From Sanderia malayensis (Eukaryota > Cnidaria > Scyphozoa > Semaeostomeae > Pelagiidae): 64,000 nt of DNA. A program made the translations under genes and the position numbers. The stretch spans positions 1-64,000 of the forward strand of contig RQOL01000495.1 in NCBI GenBank assembly GCA_013076295.1, written 5' to 3'. Within the stretch, counting starts at the first letter, position 1, and every line of letters begins with the position of its first letter. The notes beneath the pieces were generated by a model, which saw only the letters and a list, made by a program, of their open reading frames with translations, made no database searches and was not told the DNA's origin. This document shows, one piece after another, positions 38,678 to 51,101 of the stretch.

Positions 38678-39554
38678 GAGTTCTTCGCAAGAAAAAATAT
38701 TGTTTGAAATTTTCAGTCTACATTTTGCAAATCTTATTTTACGGTTATACTATATCTATGCAAGCTTTTTTAACCTTTAAATGGTGCAGTAATTTTCTTA
38801 GCAACCCGACAATTTTTTGCACTGAAAAAAAATTGTAGTTTTTTATGCGAAAATTGGTTTTAAGTTAGATGAATAGTATAATACCTATGTCTAACAAGTT
38901 TTCAACAAGTTTGTTGAACCAATGTTAGCAAAGCTTTTTATCAGTTCGAGTATCATATATCCAAAATTAGTAGAAAACGTGAGAAAATAAACTAAGAAAC
39001 TTCATGAAAGTCAAACTGTAATGCAATTCCAGTTGGAATGCGATGAACATGCTAACAGCTATTAAACTGCGTCTTGTTTTAACTGTTTTAGCATAAATAA
39101 TCATATTTAGCTAGGGCGAAGGGATTTCTCAACAAAATGCAAAATATTCAACCTTTAATTTACATATTGATTTATGAATTACTGGGTGCTTATGGATTTT
39201 CATCCATTTTAAGTGAAACTGCGTAATAGCAGTCGGTCGGATATCATGGAATATTAGATTGCAGAGTTGTATTTCAGTGGTTTTTGTTTCACTGCTAGGC
39301 TGTAATGTAACAATCATGTTATTAGGCTCCATAATGTTTGGCATTAAATTCAACTTAGGATTTATGAGCAGGTCTAGAAACAAAACATCCTTTCTGAATT
39401 GATTCTGGTTGAGTGCTCTTAAGCTATTCTCAAGGTCCGGTTTACACGGTAGCTGGGAATTGCGTTTACAGGGGATAAGCAAGCTTGTTTGCAGTGATAT
39501 TTACACGATATAATGTCAATGCTGTTATCAGGACAAGTTTTTTGGCGGATTTAT
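38678..39554. other. Intergenic stretch
   Basis: AT-rich host DNA between the Polinton and the next MITE. I see no gene, RNA or strong repeat. Confidence 0.5.
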
Positions 39555-39557
39555 TAA

Positions 39558-39967
39558 GGGCCTGTTTATATGGAGAAGGGCCAGCCCTCCTAAGAGGGCT
39601 GAAAAGCACGAGAGCAAACATTTTCACAGCTGTATTCCTTCACCGTGATAAATTGTCATCACTTTTCACGCCTGGCAGCCACTTTTACTATGACAACACA
39701 TACAGTATGTATTTGACGCGTGCGCAAAACAATATTTTCCAGCCCTTCTAGGCGAGCCAGCCTGCTTAATCGCGTTTACATGGAAAATTTCCAGCCCTCC
39801 TTGGCGAGATCTCGGGTAGTCAATAGCGCGATCTCGCCTGAGAGGGCTGGCCCCCTTCTCATGTAAACGAAAAGGAATTTTATGAAGCATTAAATGGAAA
39901 GGCGAGATCTCGGCAAAGAGGGCTAGCCCTCCTAGGAGGGCTGGCTTTTCTCCATATAAACAGGACC
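39558..39967. mobile_element. PIF/Harbinger-type MITE, 410 bp
   Basis: Inverted ends begin GGGCCTGTTTATATGGAGAA (left) and GGTCCTGTTTATATGGAGAA (right, complement), flanked by TAA duplications (39555-39557 and 39968-39970). Three-base TWA duplications and G-rich ends of this kind mark Harbinger-derived MITEs. The interior has repeated CCAGCCCTCCT segments in both orientations and GAGATCTCG motifs. Confidence 0.75.
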
Positions 39968-40272
39968 TAAGAAGAGGAAAAGTCGTGCAAGCGAGGCAGT
40001 TTGAAAATGTTGGTTTTGGCGCTCGAAACTCAAAGACAACTCTCTGTTACACAAACTGATTATATTTCGTGATGGTGTCCATATTTTATTATAGCATACT
40101 GATGAGCAAAGAATGCCTGCTTGCAAAAACAAGCCTGAAACGCGACCCATATCGCCGTACAATTGTTTGATACATTTATTCAGAACAAAAACTTGAACAG
40201 CTAAAAACTTACGTTGCCAACAGCCTCGAGTCTCATATTCTTTATTTTCTTGTATTGATGCCAAAGTGTAAA

Positions 40273-40686
40273 ATGTCAGAAGCAATAAAAGGGCAACCAG
40301 TTGTACAGAAGGAAAAGAGGAGAAAATCGGTAGGTACCCACACTTGTTTATAGGCAATAATTCATCCAAGAATTGCTTACATGGTTTGCTGATTATCCAT
40401 GATCTGGTTTGACGCCTTTGTTTGTATTTTACTAATCAGATGTGTGATTCCTTTAACACCTGATTTATTTGTTTATATTTAGACATCACTCATAACAGAT
40501 CCTACTACAAAACGACGAAGGTTTGACCAGAGGCAGGTCAAGCAAATGAAAAAGAAGGTATAGTCAAGCATAATTACACCACAGATGTATGAATCATTGA
40601 GTGGGATTAGATTAGTTTTCTGACATTTTTAGTGACCATGTTTCTATTTGTCTCTAAGTTTTTAATTTCATAGGTACAATATTGGT
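40273..40686 (+). CDS. Gene B copy 1, first exons, cut by the assembly gap
   Basis: Exon 1 at 40273-40329 (MSEAIKGQPVVQKEKRRKS, donor GTAGGT) and exon 2 at 40483-40557 (acceptor TTTAG; contains TKRRRFDQRQVKQMKKK; donor GTATAG). The start of exon 3 appears right before the Ns. It is nearly identical to gene B copy 2 from 42860. One codon (ACT) is extra in exon 2. The upstream sequence differs between the copies, so the duplication breakpoint lies just before the ATG. Confidence 0.6.
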
Positions 40687-40786
40687 NNNNNNNNNNNNNN
40701 NNNNNNNNNNNNNNNNNNNNNNNNNNNNNNNNNNNNNNNNNNNNNNNNNNNNNNNNNNNNNNNNNNNNNNNNNNNNNNNNNNNNNN
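40687..40786. other. Assembly gap, 100 N
   Basis: Exactly 100 Ns, the conventional length for a gap of unknown size. By comparison with copy 2, several kilobases of gene B probably belong here, or two repeat units have been collapsed. Confidence 0.98.
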
Positions 40787-41460
40787 AAGGATGACCTCAT
40801 GATCAGCTAATGATTAGGTATGATTGGCTAGGATTGGATCAGTAAAAATCTACTGATGATCAGGTAATGATTAGGAATGATTAAATATGATTAGAAAGGA
40901 TCAGTTAAGGATCAAGTAATGATAAGGTAATGATTAGGGATGATTAGTTAAGATTAGTGAGGATCAGTTAAGGATCAAGTAATGATAAGGTAATGATTAG
41001 GAATGATTAGTTAGGATTAGTCAGGATCAGTTAAGGATCAAGTAATGATAAGGTAATGATTAGGAATGATTAGTTAGGATTAGTGAGGATCAGTTAAGGA
41101 TCAAGTAATGATAAGGTAATGATTGAGTAATAGAATGTAATGGATGATTAGTTAGGATTAGTGAGGATCAGTTAAGGATCAAGTAATGATAAGGTAATGA
41201 TTAGGAATGATTAGTTAGGATTAGAAAGGATCAGTTAAGGATCAAGTAATGATAAGGTAATGATTAGGAATGATTAGTTAGGATTAGAAAGGATCAGTTA
41301 AGGATCTACTGATGATCAGGTAATGAATAGGTATGATTGGTAAGGATTAGTAAGGATCAGTGAAGGATCAACTAATGATCAGGTAATGATTAGGAATGAT
41401 ATAATCAAGGATGTATTGAGGATCAAGTATTGAGAAGGTAATGACTAGGAATGATTAGCT
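40787..41460. repeat. 63-bp satellite array 1
   Basis: About ten tandem units with a period close to 63 bp, built from GGATCAGTTAAGGATCAAG, TAATGATAAGGTAATGATTAG and GAATGATTAGTTAGGATTAG. The units themselves consist of shorter GATTAG/GATCAG-type words. Edges are more diverged than the centre, the usual pattern of unequal exchange. Confidence 0.9.
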
Positions 41461-41652
41461 AGAATGGAGTAGTCATTAATCAGGATTAGTTAGCTTTATC
41501 CAAGAATTAAGTTTTGTTTATTCGGAAATATCGTTCAGTCCCTCTCCCGTATCATAATGAATGGAGGAACTTATCTATAAAATCAAGCGAGTTGAGACTC
41601 TAGAATTCAGGGATTTAAGAGTTAGTTGGTAATTATAAGTAAACAGCTAGCC

Positions 41653-42152
41653 ATGAGTCAGTATAAATGTGATCAATGTGAATTTTCTTCCAAGTATAAA
41701 AGTAATGTTACACGACATGAAGAAGAGATGCACGAGGAGAGCAGTGAAGAGTCTGGCTCAGATGATGAGATAGAAGTTGAAAGTGATCATGATAATGATG
41801 AAACTGTCAACACTGATGAGGATCTTCCTTTAGGGAATGTATGGCCTTCTATGCGTAAGGAAGTGGATGAAGATGAAAACATATTGCAAGTTTTCAAACG
41901 TAAATTTTTATATAATAGAAGTTTTGAAAATGACGCTGTTGTAACTGCAGTTATAGCAACGATGCAAAAAGCACAGAGGAAGATGATATGGATATGCAAG
42001 AGGCCTTAGATTATGCTATTGAGAAAAGAAAATATCTCATCATACGTCAAGCAAAGAATGACGAAGAAGAGGAAGCTAGTGATTCTGAGGATGCTGCTGT
42101 GAATGAACTTGAATTTAATAGTACTCCAGCATTTCCATATAGTAGGATATAA
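41653..42152 (+). pseudogene. C2H2 finger plus acidic protein, copy 1 (1-bp deletion)
   Basis: Starts MSQYKCDQCEFSSKYKSNVTRH, a single C2H2 finger (Cys-x2-Cys-x12-His-x4-His), followed by Glu/Asp/Ser-rich sequence. Compared with copy 2 one base is missing near 41980, so the frame ends early at 42009 instead of 42152. DNA binding is possible, but one finger is rarely enough. The frameshift may be real or a sequencing error. Confidence 0.7.
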
Positions 42153-42872
42153 CAATGCTTATGAAAAGGTTTAGATATTATTGTTTGCTAATGCAGAAAA
42201 TGGTCTCTTTTTCATGGCGTCTTTCTTCTAGAAACGTGTTAAAATAGTTTCTTCAACAGCTTGCACATTTTGTTTTGAATAATGTCCATTTCAAGTTTTG
42301 TTTTAAAGTGACTCGAAATCTTGGCTATCAGCCAATCAGATTACAGAGATTTTCTGTTTCTAGAAAAATCTTTCAATGTGACGTCAGGGGATTTCCCCTC
42401 GGAAAAGTTCTAGAAGTTCCTGATTTCTCATTTCTCATGACAGAGATTTGACGCGTACATTCGAACGTCGCATTCGAAAGTTTCTGATCAGTTCTTTGAA
42501 TTCAATCTCGAGCCGAGAACGTGAATTTGCCAGTTCCTCGATATTTTTGTGTTTTCTTGCGATTATTTAACAAATTCTTATCATCTATAAGTGAGGTATG
42601 ATAGTGTGCTTATTTTGGATTTGGACCATGAAGAAATGTATCGCTTGGACCATGAAGGAATCACCACAGGGTATCAAAGTATATTATTTGTGGCACAGGG
42701 TGTCGAAGTATGCAATTAGTAAAATGCGCGGGACGGTGATGGTGGGACGACGGCAGTGATCTGGAACTGGATGTGCACATGCAGCATAGTTGAGTTGTTA
42801 CAGTTTGTATTGTATTCGAAAGCATTCCGCGTTGATTACTGTGCTGTGCTATTATTTTTTATTAAGTGTAAA

Positions 42873-45800
42873 ATGTCAGAAGCAATAAAAGGGCAACCAG
42901 TTGTACAGAAGGAAAAGAGGAGAAAATCGGTAGGTACCCACACTTGTTTATAGGCAATAATTCATCCAAGAATTGCTTACATGGTTTGCTGATTATCCAT
43001 GATCTGGTTTCACGCCTTTGTTTGTATTTTACTAATCAGATGTGTGATTCCTTTAACACCTGATCTATTTTGTTTATATTTAGACATCATTCATAACAGA
43101 TCCTACAAAACGACGAAGGTTTGACCAGAGGCAGGTCAAGCAAATGAAAAAGAAGGTATAGTCAAGCATAATTACACCACAGATGTATGAATCATTGAAT
43201 GGGATTAGATTAGTTTTCTGACATTTTTAGTGACCATGTTTCTATTTGTCTCTAAGTTTTTAATTTCATAGGTACAATATTGGTATGCGAGAACCAAAGT
43301 TTCAGCAATTTGTTTCTCATTTGTGGCAGGAAAAGTCTACTTTTCAGGTAGTGTTATTGGGAGTTGCATATTGTCTTTGTCTTGTGTAAACTTTTTACTA
43401 GATTTCAATATTATTTTCCTCTCATTAGTCTACATATGTGATATGGCCTCCTATTTTTTCTAATCTAGCATCTCCTGATTTGAAACCACTTGCTAAAGAC
43501 CACGAAGTTGTGTCCAAGATATGCAAGTATATAGAACAGGGCTCTGCATTTGTTGATAGCGGTAAGTATGATTTCATTTGCCATAAAACTGGTCTGCAGC
43601 TGATGATTATTATTTGGTTTTGAGTTATTACCAAAGCTTTGTAAGTATGCATATTTACAATGGTCTGAAATGGTAAATATGTATACGATTTAGAAATGTT
43701 ATCTAGCTGTACTGATGAGCCCTGAAATTGGGTGAAACCAGTTTTTGCAGATTTTAGCATGTTAATTATAGTAATATATTGGCTTAGTTTTTATATCTGA
43801 ATCCACAATGCAAGTCAGAACTTACACTGTTTTGTTTGATTTTTACAGATTCGCAGTTTTTAATTACAAGATTTTTTTCTTGTATGTAAAATCAATGAAC
43901 CAAGTATAATGGTGTCGTATAATGCAACTAAGTGTCTAATAAAATTTGTTAGGTTTAAAGACACAACAAACTGATATTGTTGATGACTGGAGAGAAAAGA
44001 ATGTCCCATATAAGCGAAGTCTTGTTCAAGATATAGTAACTGTAAATGGTATGGTATTGTATTGATCACAGTGTAGGCCTACCCAATGGATTTCTTTTTT
44101 GTTGCTATTGCCATTTAGTAAGGATTAGTATGATTCTAATTCTAGGAATACTAAAGTTTGCCTTCTTTCTTTGCTGATTGCTTGTCAGAGAGGCATCAAA
44201 TACCATTTCTTAAGTTATTGGTATGAGTTGCGCTGGGAGTCAACTTCACAGCCTTGCACACTGCAATCAATCACTCTGCCAATGCACTATGAGCTGATAC
44301 AATTTATAAGGCTGAACTAATGAAGTTTTTATTGACAAATAGGCTCTCAAAAACCAAATTGGGGAAAGAAGACTGTAAACCTTTTTGGTGGCCCACTAGC
44401 ATTCCATTCATTGGACCCAATAATAACAGGACAGATAGCAGACTGAAGGTTAATGATTTGGACAACATCATACAGGCATTTATAGATAGCCGTCCAGTAA
44501 GTTCTCCAAAGCCTCCTGTTAATGAGACAATGGATATTGATGATGGTGATGGTGATGATGATGAAGATAATGATGATGGTAATGATAGCGATGATGGCAT
44601 GGGTGGTTTAGCTCCAAGTGGGGAGAGCTGGAAGCTGATAGACTCTGTGAAGCAGGTTTGTTCATATTCATAACTTGTAACTCATGGCAGTATGATTATT
44701 TTTGCTTTTATGATATGTTTCATTTATGTTCAATTCATAAGTTCCACAATTTTTGTTTTTAGGAGATGTCTGTGGATGATGCACAGTTGGTTCTAAATCA
44801 TATGGCAAAGCTATCGTGGCCCGACATGAAAAGGTTCTGTGAACTGGCTGATGATACTCTGCAAAATTTTGAAGCCAGATTTAAGGAATCATGTTCTCAG
44901 AGTGTAACAATGAAAGATGTTGCAATATGGTATTGTTTGTTATATTTTTACTCTTCTCATTGCATGTAAAGACCTTTTTGGTCATCAATTATAATGTACA
45001 GCATTTTTTAGATTTTTATTATATTTTGAGCCATTTTCATAGGGAACGCAGTAACGTTAAACGAGCTGGAGAGCTGAACTTGGAGCCACTCAAGATTGAT
45101 GGCTTTGACGAGAGCCTGTATAAATCATTGGCAAGATCATGTGGAAGTGAATGCAGTTGGGCAGCATTGAAAATGGCTGTTATTCACAAGAGTGTCCTCG
45201 ATGAAGACCTAATAGTGAAGGAGGCAAGTACATGTTTTTGTAGATAATATTTTGTGGGCGATTTTAATGACATAGTTTAATTTTTCTCAAATAAATCATT
45301 AATGAAAATTATATTTTCAGTTAAATTCTGGTTTGGATGGTATGTTTCCAGCAACAAGCATGGAAAGTCTTGTAAAGGATGGATCAACTGGTTTCAACAT
45401 TGTTGATTCCTTGAAAATGACTTGCGTATTCCAAGAAGAAATTTACGCAACATTACATAGTAACAAGCATGCAGGTGAAAAGTTTATAAGATGGTTAAAT
45501 ATGATGGATGTGATAGCTAGTTCGTTTTTCATCGTTCTATAGTATATGTTGTGTGAGTTGATATCGTAATTAAGTCATTGTTGCTCATTTTCCAGGTATT
45601 CTTCAAATATACACTGCTGCAAGATACTTGAAGCGCGACATTGAAGTGATGTCTGACCTGCAACTAAATGAAGCAATCTTGTATCCTGGAGATCCTATCA
45701 AACGATCAACTAGTCCCTTGAAGCTTTTGCTTGTAAAAACTGGCGATGAAAGTCACTTGCTGCCTTTGCTGCCATTCGAAATGCCTCAGTACATTCACCA

Positions 45801-46825
45801 ATGTGCTGCTGAAATTTATTGTGTCGTAAAAAATAGGCAATTTGCCACATTTAATTGCAAGAATTGCCTATTTAGTTACCATTTCGTTTGCGTAACAAGG
45901 AATGAAAGTGACCAATCGTTCGATGACTGCGGTTGCAAAGAGTTGATCAATGGAAGAGCAAGGTACATTTTTCTCTTGGACATGCGGCAATAGTTATTCT
46001 ACGTATCACTGAATTTGTAAGTCAGTAAGATTGTGATGCATTTTAACACCTAACATTGAATTTCAGGGTGAAATCATTCTGCAATGCCAAATTATTTCAA
46101 AACTTGTTACAACTTTATCAAAAGGAAGTGCAGGTTTGACTATTGTTGTGCTACAATTTAAGGCATGTCGCATACATTGTATTGATAGATTGCATATATT
46201 GTATGTATGCTAACCGAATTATGTTGCCATGTTTGGTCACTTAATAGTAATCAAGTTTTTTTATTCAGCAACTAATGAAAGAGCTCTACGACGGTGACAC
46301 TGCTTCGTGTAGATACACGAAGAACTACAAAAATCTATTTCAGCTGAATTGTTTTCTTGGACAATTTTCAAATGAGTGTGTAAGTCACTTACTGAAGTTA
46401 TAGAAAAATAGAAAATGCATACCTCTTATTGTTTATGGTGCATGACGCGTTTTTATATATATACATCATTTTAACGTTCTTGAGTTCTTGTTTGTAGTAT
46501 TCTGTACTAATTGATTGTTTGTGCGAGTGGCTGGACATTGTCCCAAAATCTGACCAACATATTCGCGGTGATAGTTTCTTCCTGAATGTTGTTATTACAG
46601 AGGTACGTTTCTTCTTTAGAATGTCATCACATTCTTTGGAATACTTGTCTCCACCCAGTTTTATAGGAATTTCAAATTTCGTTTGATTTTGTTCAATCTT
46701 TCTGTCGTACAGGTTTTGATCTTTCTCGTGGAAAAAGAGTCTGGTGACAAGACTGAACGCTGAACGCATTGTGGACGATGTGTTCTACAAGCTCCATAAT
46801 GCTTTGTGTAATGTATGTTTTTGAT
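42873..46825 (+). CDS. Gene B copy 2, multi-exon gene of unknown function
   Basis: About thirteen small exons with consensus borders: 42873-42929, 43084-43155, 43272-43347, 43429-43561, 43953-44048, 44343 to about 44654, then from about 44763, 45043, 45321, 45597, 46067, 46269 and 46499, with a last short exon ending between 46763 and 46825. The protein begins MSEAIKGQ, has a basic KRRRFDQRQ segment, an acidic Asp/Gly stretch, WKLIDSVKQ, SCGSECSWAALKMAVIH, and late a Cys/His cluster (CKNCLFSYHFVCV ... CGCKELI). The SCGSEC...AL part with LLLVKTGDESHLLPL weakly recalls an OTU protease core; this is a guess. Reading frames around 43272 and 44430 do not join cleanly, so one exon border or an indel is uncertain. 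Confidence 0.55.
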
Positions 46826-47365
46826 TTCAATGAAATGCGATATAATCATTTCATTCCTTCTTAGCAACGCTTGTATCATGCTTTAATTTAGGGAACAATT
46901 ACATAAATTAATTTTATTGTTATTTTATTAATTATTTCATAGTTACCAATGTTACCAAAGTCACCAATATTAACTTGGGAATTGTGAGTTAGACTGTTAA
47001 CTTGGGGATTTGATGTTATTATTTACTAATTGTATTTTGATCTAAGCATTGTGAATGTGATCTTTGTCATGACATGATATGTGAATCGCTTGTGAATGGT
47101 TATTTTACATGTATTATTCATTGAATTGTTGCCATGTATGAATCATGTTGTTACTATAGGTACTATTATGTTCTATTCACCTATAATGACTGGTGGTTTG
47201 TTATTTTGTTCTTGTTTTCTGAACACTTTGTGGATATCATGCGGACGAATGCGAAGATTTGTTGCGCTAATCGTATTAATCATTTGCTAAAGTACTAAGT
47301 TATCATGAAATTTACCGATGAGATTATGTTGTAATTCCTATTACCTTTGGATGAAACCAGTCATT
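46826..47365. other. Intergenic spacer before satellite array 2
   Basis: AT-rich with no supported feature. It leads into the second satellite array. Confidence 0.5.
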
Positions 47366-48070
47366 AAGGTAATGATTAGGAATGATTAGTTAGGATTAGT
47401 GAGGATCAGTTAAGGATCAAGTAATGATAAGGTAATGATTAGGAATGATTAGTTAGGATTAGAAAGGATCAGTTAAGGATCAAGTAATGATAAGGTAATG
47501 ATTAGGGATGATTAATTAGGATTAGTGAGGATCAGTTAAGGATCAAGTAATGATAAGGTAATGATTAGGAATGATTAGTTAGGATTAGTGAGGATCAGTT
47601 AAGGATCAAGTAATGATAAGGTAATGATTAGGAATGATTAGTTAGGATTAGAAAGGATCAAGTAATGATAAGGTAATGATTAGGGATGATTAGTTAGGAT
47701 TAGTGAGGATCAGTTAAGGATCAAGTAATGATAAGGTAATGATTAGGAATGATTAGTTAGGATTAGTGAGGATCAGTTAGGGATCAAGTAATGATAAGGT
47801 AATGATTAGGAATGATTAGTTAGGATTAGTGAGGATCAGTTAAGGATCAAGTAATGATAAGCTAATGATTAGGAACGATTATTTAGGATTAGTGAGGATT
47901 AGTTAAAGATCAACTGATGATCAGTAGTGACGGTAAGGATTATCAAGGATCAGTTAAGGATCAACTGATGATCTGCTAATGATTAAGTATGATTGGTAAG
48001 GATTAATGAGGATCAGCTAAGGATCAACTGATGATCAGGTAATGATTATGTATGATTGGTAAGGATGTAT
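47366..48070. repeat. 63-bp satellite array 2
   Basis: The same 63-bp unit and word content as array 1, about eleven units, again more diverged toward the right edge. It is followed by the same C2H2 gene, so satellite and gene were duplicated as one block (ATG to ATG distance 6654 bp). Confidence 0.9.
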
Positions 48071-48306
48071 TGAGGATCAAGTATTGAGAAAGTAATGACT
48101 AGGAATGATTAGCTAGAATGGAGTAGTCATTAATCAGGATTAGTTAGCATTATCCAAGGATTAAGTTCTGTTTATTCGGAAATATCATTCAGTCCCTCTC
48201 CCGTATCATATTGAATGGAGGAACTTATCTATAAAATCAAGCGAGTTGAGACTCTAGAATTCAGGGATTTAAGAGTTAGTTGGTAATTATAAGTAAACAG
48301 CTAGCC

Positions 48307-48807
48307 ATGAGTCAGTATAAATGTGATCAATGTGAATTTTCTTCCAAGTATAAAAGTAATGTTACACGACATGAAGAAGAGATACACGAGGAGAGCAGTG
48401 AAGAGTCTGACTCAGATGATGAGATAGAAGTTGAAAGTGATCATGATAATGATGAAACTGTCAACACTGATGAGGATCTTCCTTTAGGGAATGTATGGCC
48501 TTCTATGCGTAGGGAAGTGGATAAAGATGAAAACATATTGCAAGTTTCCAAACGTAGATTTTTATATAATAGAAGTTTTGAAAATGATGCTGTTGTAACT
48601 GCAGTTATAGCAACGATACAAAAAGCACAGAGGGAAGATGATATGGATATGCAAGATGCCTTAGATTATGCTATTGAGAAAAGAAAATATCTCATCATAT
48701 GTCAAGCAAAGAATGACGAAGAAGAGGAAGCTAGTGATTCTGAGGATGCTGCTGTGAATGAACTTGTATTTAATAGTACTCCAGCATTTCCATATAGTAG
48801 GATATAA
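48307..48807 (+). CDS. C2H2 finger plus acidic protein, copy 2, intact
   Basis: 167 residues from the ATG at 48307. One C2H2 finger at residues 4-26, then an acidic region (EESDSDDEIEVESDHDNDE), a middle segment with DLPLGNVWPSMRR, a helical part and an acidic Ser-rich C-terminal third ending FPYSRI. It differs from copy 1 by a few residues and lacks its frameshift. No other domain is recognised. Repeated with the satellite, it may be part of a larger amplified or mobile unit. Confidence 0.7.
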   Translation: MSQYKCDQCEFSSKYKSNVTRHEEEIHEESSEESDSDDEIEVESDHDNDETVNTDEDLPLGNVWPSMRREVDKDENILQVSKRRFLYNRSFENDAVVTAVIATIQKAQREDDMDMQDALDYAIEKRKYLIICQAKNDEEEEASDSEDAAVNELVFNSTPAFPYSRI

Positions 48808-49240
48808 CAATGCTTATAAAAAGGTTTAGATATTATTGTATGCTAATGCAGAAAATGGCCTCTTTTTCATGGCGTCTTTCTTCTTGAAACGTGCTAAAAT
48901 AGTTTCTTCAACAGCTTGCACATTTTGTTTTAAATAATGTCCATTTCAAGTTTTGTTTTAAAATGACTCGAAATCTTGGCTATCAGCCAATCAGATTGCA
49001 GAGATTTTCTGTTTCTAGAAAAATCTTTCAATGTGACGTCAGGGGATTTCCCCTCGGAAAAGTTCTAGAAATTTCTGATTTCCCATTTCTCATGACAGAG
49101 ATTTGACGCGTACATTCGAACGTCGCATTCGAAAGTTTCTGATTGCTTCTTTGAATTCAATCTCGAGCCGAGAACGTGAATTTGCCAGTTCCTTAATATT
49201 TTTGTGTTTTCTTGCGATTTACTTAACAAATTCTTATCAT

Positions 49241-50024
49241 CTTATAAGTGCATGAAAAATTTGAAATAATTCATTCAATATAACCAAGAGATTTTCTTTT
49301 TATTGGTGTAAAAATCTTTTTCATAAACAAAACCGTTTTTTAGTTATTAAGCTTCTTTTTATCAGCTTTGGTGATGTTTTGCAACTTCAAACTAACTTTC
49401 CACAACCTGTCGTTTTCGATTATTTTTTTACTGTTCATGCTCTTTTCAATTCTCGAAGACTCTCGCGCATGCGCGATCTTAACATATTCTACTGCGCATG
49501 CGTGGGCCAGGTGGGCCAGGACGCCTATTTCCTCTCCTACTATTATCTGTGGTCATGTCTTGGCCAGTTGAGTCACGGCTTGCTGAGAATTTACACAGAC
49601 AATTAATCACTAATTCATCTCTCTTTAAAGTTATTTATAAAGAATTTCTCGGGAAATTCCATCAAGAGGCTTGCCTTTGCTAATACTTCATGAATCTGAA
49701 TCTTGATTTTATCATATTCAATATGGCTGACGAATAAGAATGTAGCAATGTTGTTTTGAGTGTTCGCGTGGCAAACTTTTCACAGGAAATAGAATCAGTT
49801 TTCTTTGTGTGGTTAATGAAACAAATTCAGAATTCTTATGAAAATTGCCATTGCTATTTTTCAAGTTAAGTTTCGCCGCAAAGAACACATACGTGTTATT
49901 GATTTTTGAGTGGCAACTCTTGAAATGGCCTCGTTTGCATGACTCTCCCCTGAACTGGCTCCGCTTACATGGCTCTTTAACCTCTTTGTTTACCGGGGAA
50001 TCCAAGTGAAAAAGTTACATCAAA
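49241..50024. promoter_or_regulatory. Intergenic region with NRF1-like sites before the lectin gene
   Basis: The segmental duplication ends near 49240. At 49466-49502 two copies of a (C/T)GCGCATGCG palindrome lie 20 bp apart; these match the NRF1 consensus. No TATA box is evident. The region probably includes the upstream sequence of the lectin gene at 50025. Confidence 0.4.
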
Positions 50025-50392
50025 ATGTACTGGCTTCTGTACATCTTCGCAACCAGCAACGCAATTATTGCTTCACACCTCAAGGCTCAGGAAACGGAGA
50101 TGTGAGGTCATCATCATGCCAATTTTACCCAAGAATACCTAATCGTCAGAAATGGCGACTAGGAAGAACGAAAAGGTTTCATGATGTCGGTGGAATGCAG
50201 CAAACTGCAAGAGAAATCATCAATGTTGGCTCTGGGAAGTGTCTGGACATTGCAAACGGTGGTGGAAGTGGGAACATTGGAGTTTACACTTGTGACAATC
50301 TGGATGACCAATATTTCTACTTCCGTTCCCGAGGAAGACAAGTGGCACGTGGAAGGCTGAGGAACGAAAGGTCCAGTCAATGTTTGGACGTA
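50025..50392 (+). pseudogene. Ricin-B-type (beta-trefoil) lectin, first exon, interrupted
   Basis: From the ATG at 50025 a signal peptide reads MYWLLYIFATSNAIIA. A one-base shift near 50090-50110 leads into a secreted domain with SGKCLDIANGGGSGNIGVYTC, DDQYFYF and SSQCLDV. CLDxxxG and the QxF/W motif are typical of beta-trefoil carbohydrate-binding lectins. The exon runs into GTAAGT at 50390, but AGT there is the first three bases of the inserted Polinton copy, which begins at 50393. The rest of the gene was not found to the right. Only lectin sequence is visible; there is no catalytic toxin chain. Confidence 0.6.
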
Positions 50393-50525
50393 AGTAGTAT
50401 AGGGAGGCTAACGATCATATGGACTTTTTTAATGTTTAAGAGCGGCGCGGTTTTTTAAATGTTTAAGGAAAAGGCGTGGAAGTTTGAATGTTTAAGCTGC
50501 GGATTAGGCGGGGGTTGAAATTACT
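50393..50525 (+). repeat. Terminal repeat of the truncated Polinton copy
   Basis: Matches 11216 onward with few changes and has a single copy of the 34-bp unit that is doubled in the full element. It ends after GGGTTGAAATTACT and jumps to sequence equivalent to about 11787. Confidence 0.85.
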
Positions 50526-50536
50526 GTGGAAAACGA

Positions 50537-50995
50537 ATGTTGATGAGTATTTGTGTAACAGAAAATGAAAGATCGGATTTGAAAAATGCGTTTATATATT
50601 TGAAAACCTGTTTATGTTATTCAAAATGGATAGATATAGAAATGATAAAAGAAGCACACTCATATATAATGAAAAATGAAAGAGCTTCAGAGTTTTCACA
50701 AAAAGTTAGATGTACAAAATATGAAGGTGAAGTGTATCAGTATTGTCATCCTGATAAAATTGAAAGTGAGTTACAAAAATTGATTACACAACAAGAAAAG
50801 ATGAATGCGTGGGAGTTTATAGTAAGGTTTTTATGGATCCATCCGTTTGCAGACGGGAATGGGAGAATTGCAAAATTGTTATATTATTTCTTATCAAAAG
50901 ATTTGAAAATATGGACTAATCAAAGTAAATATATTCGTGAATGTATAAGTCTACAAAAGAAAATGGTGAAAGATGGGAAGTTGATTTATGAATAA
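50537..50995 (+). pseudogene. Fic-domain protein, N-terminally deleted copy
   Basis: Corresponds to the C-terminal two-thirds of the Fic gene at 11501-12240, in one open frame: KYEGEVYQYCHPDK and HPFADGNGRIAKLL are intact. The coiled-coil half is lost through the deletion after the terminal repeat. The uninterrupted frame shows which bases are missing in the full element's copy. Without its own N-terminus and promoter, expression is doubtful. Confidence 0.75.
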
Positions 50996-51101
50996 TAAAC
51001 GATCAGGAAGTGTTTATTTAAAATGAATTAAAAAAAAGGTTGAATAAAACAATTTAAAATGAAATGAGGGAAAGAAATTGAAGTAATAAAGCATAATCAC
51101 A

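Noticed and set aside
40787..48070. Regular arrays that could suggest CRISPR
   Set aside because: Units are contiguous without unique spacers, in a eukaryotic genome. They are satellite DNA.
50025..50392. Ricin-like toxin gene
   Set aside because: Only a beta-trefoil lectin domain is visible; such lectins are common secreted animal proteins and there is no catalytic chain.
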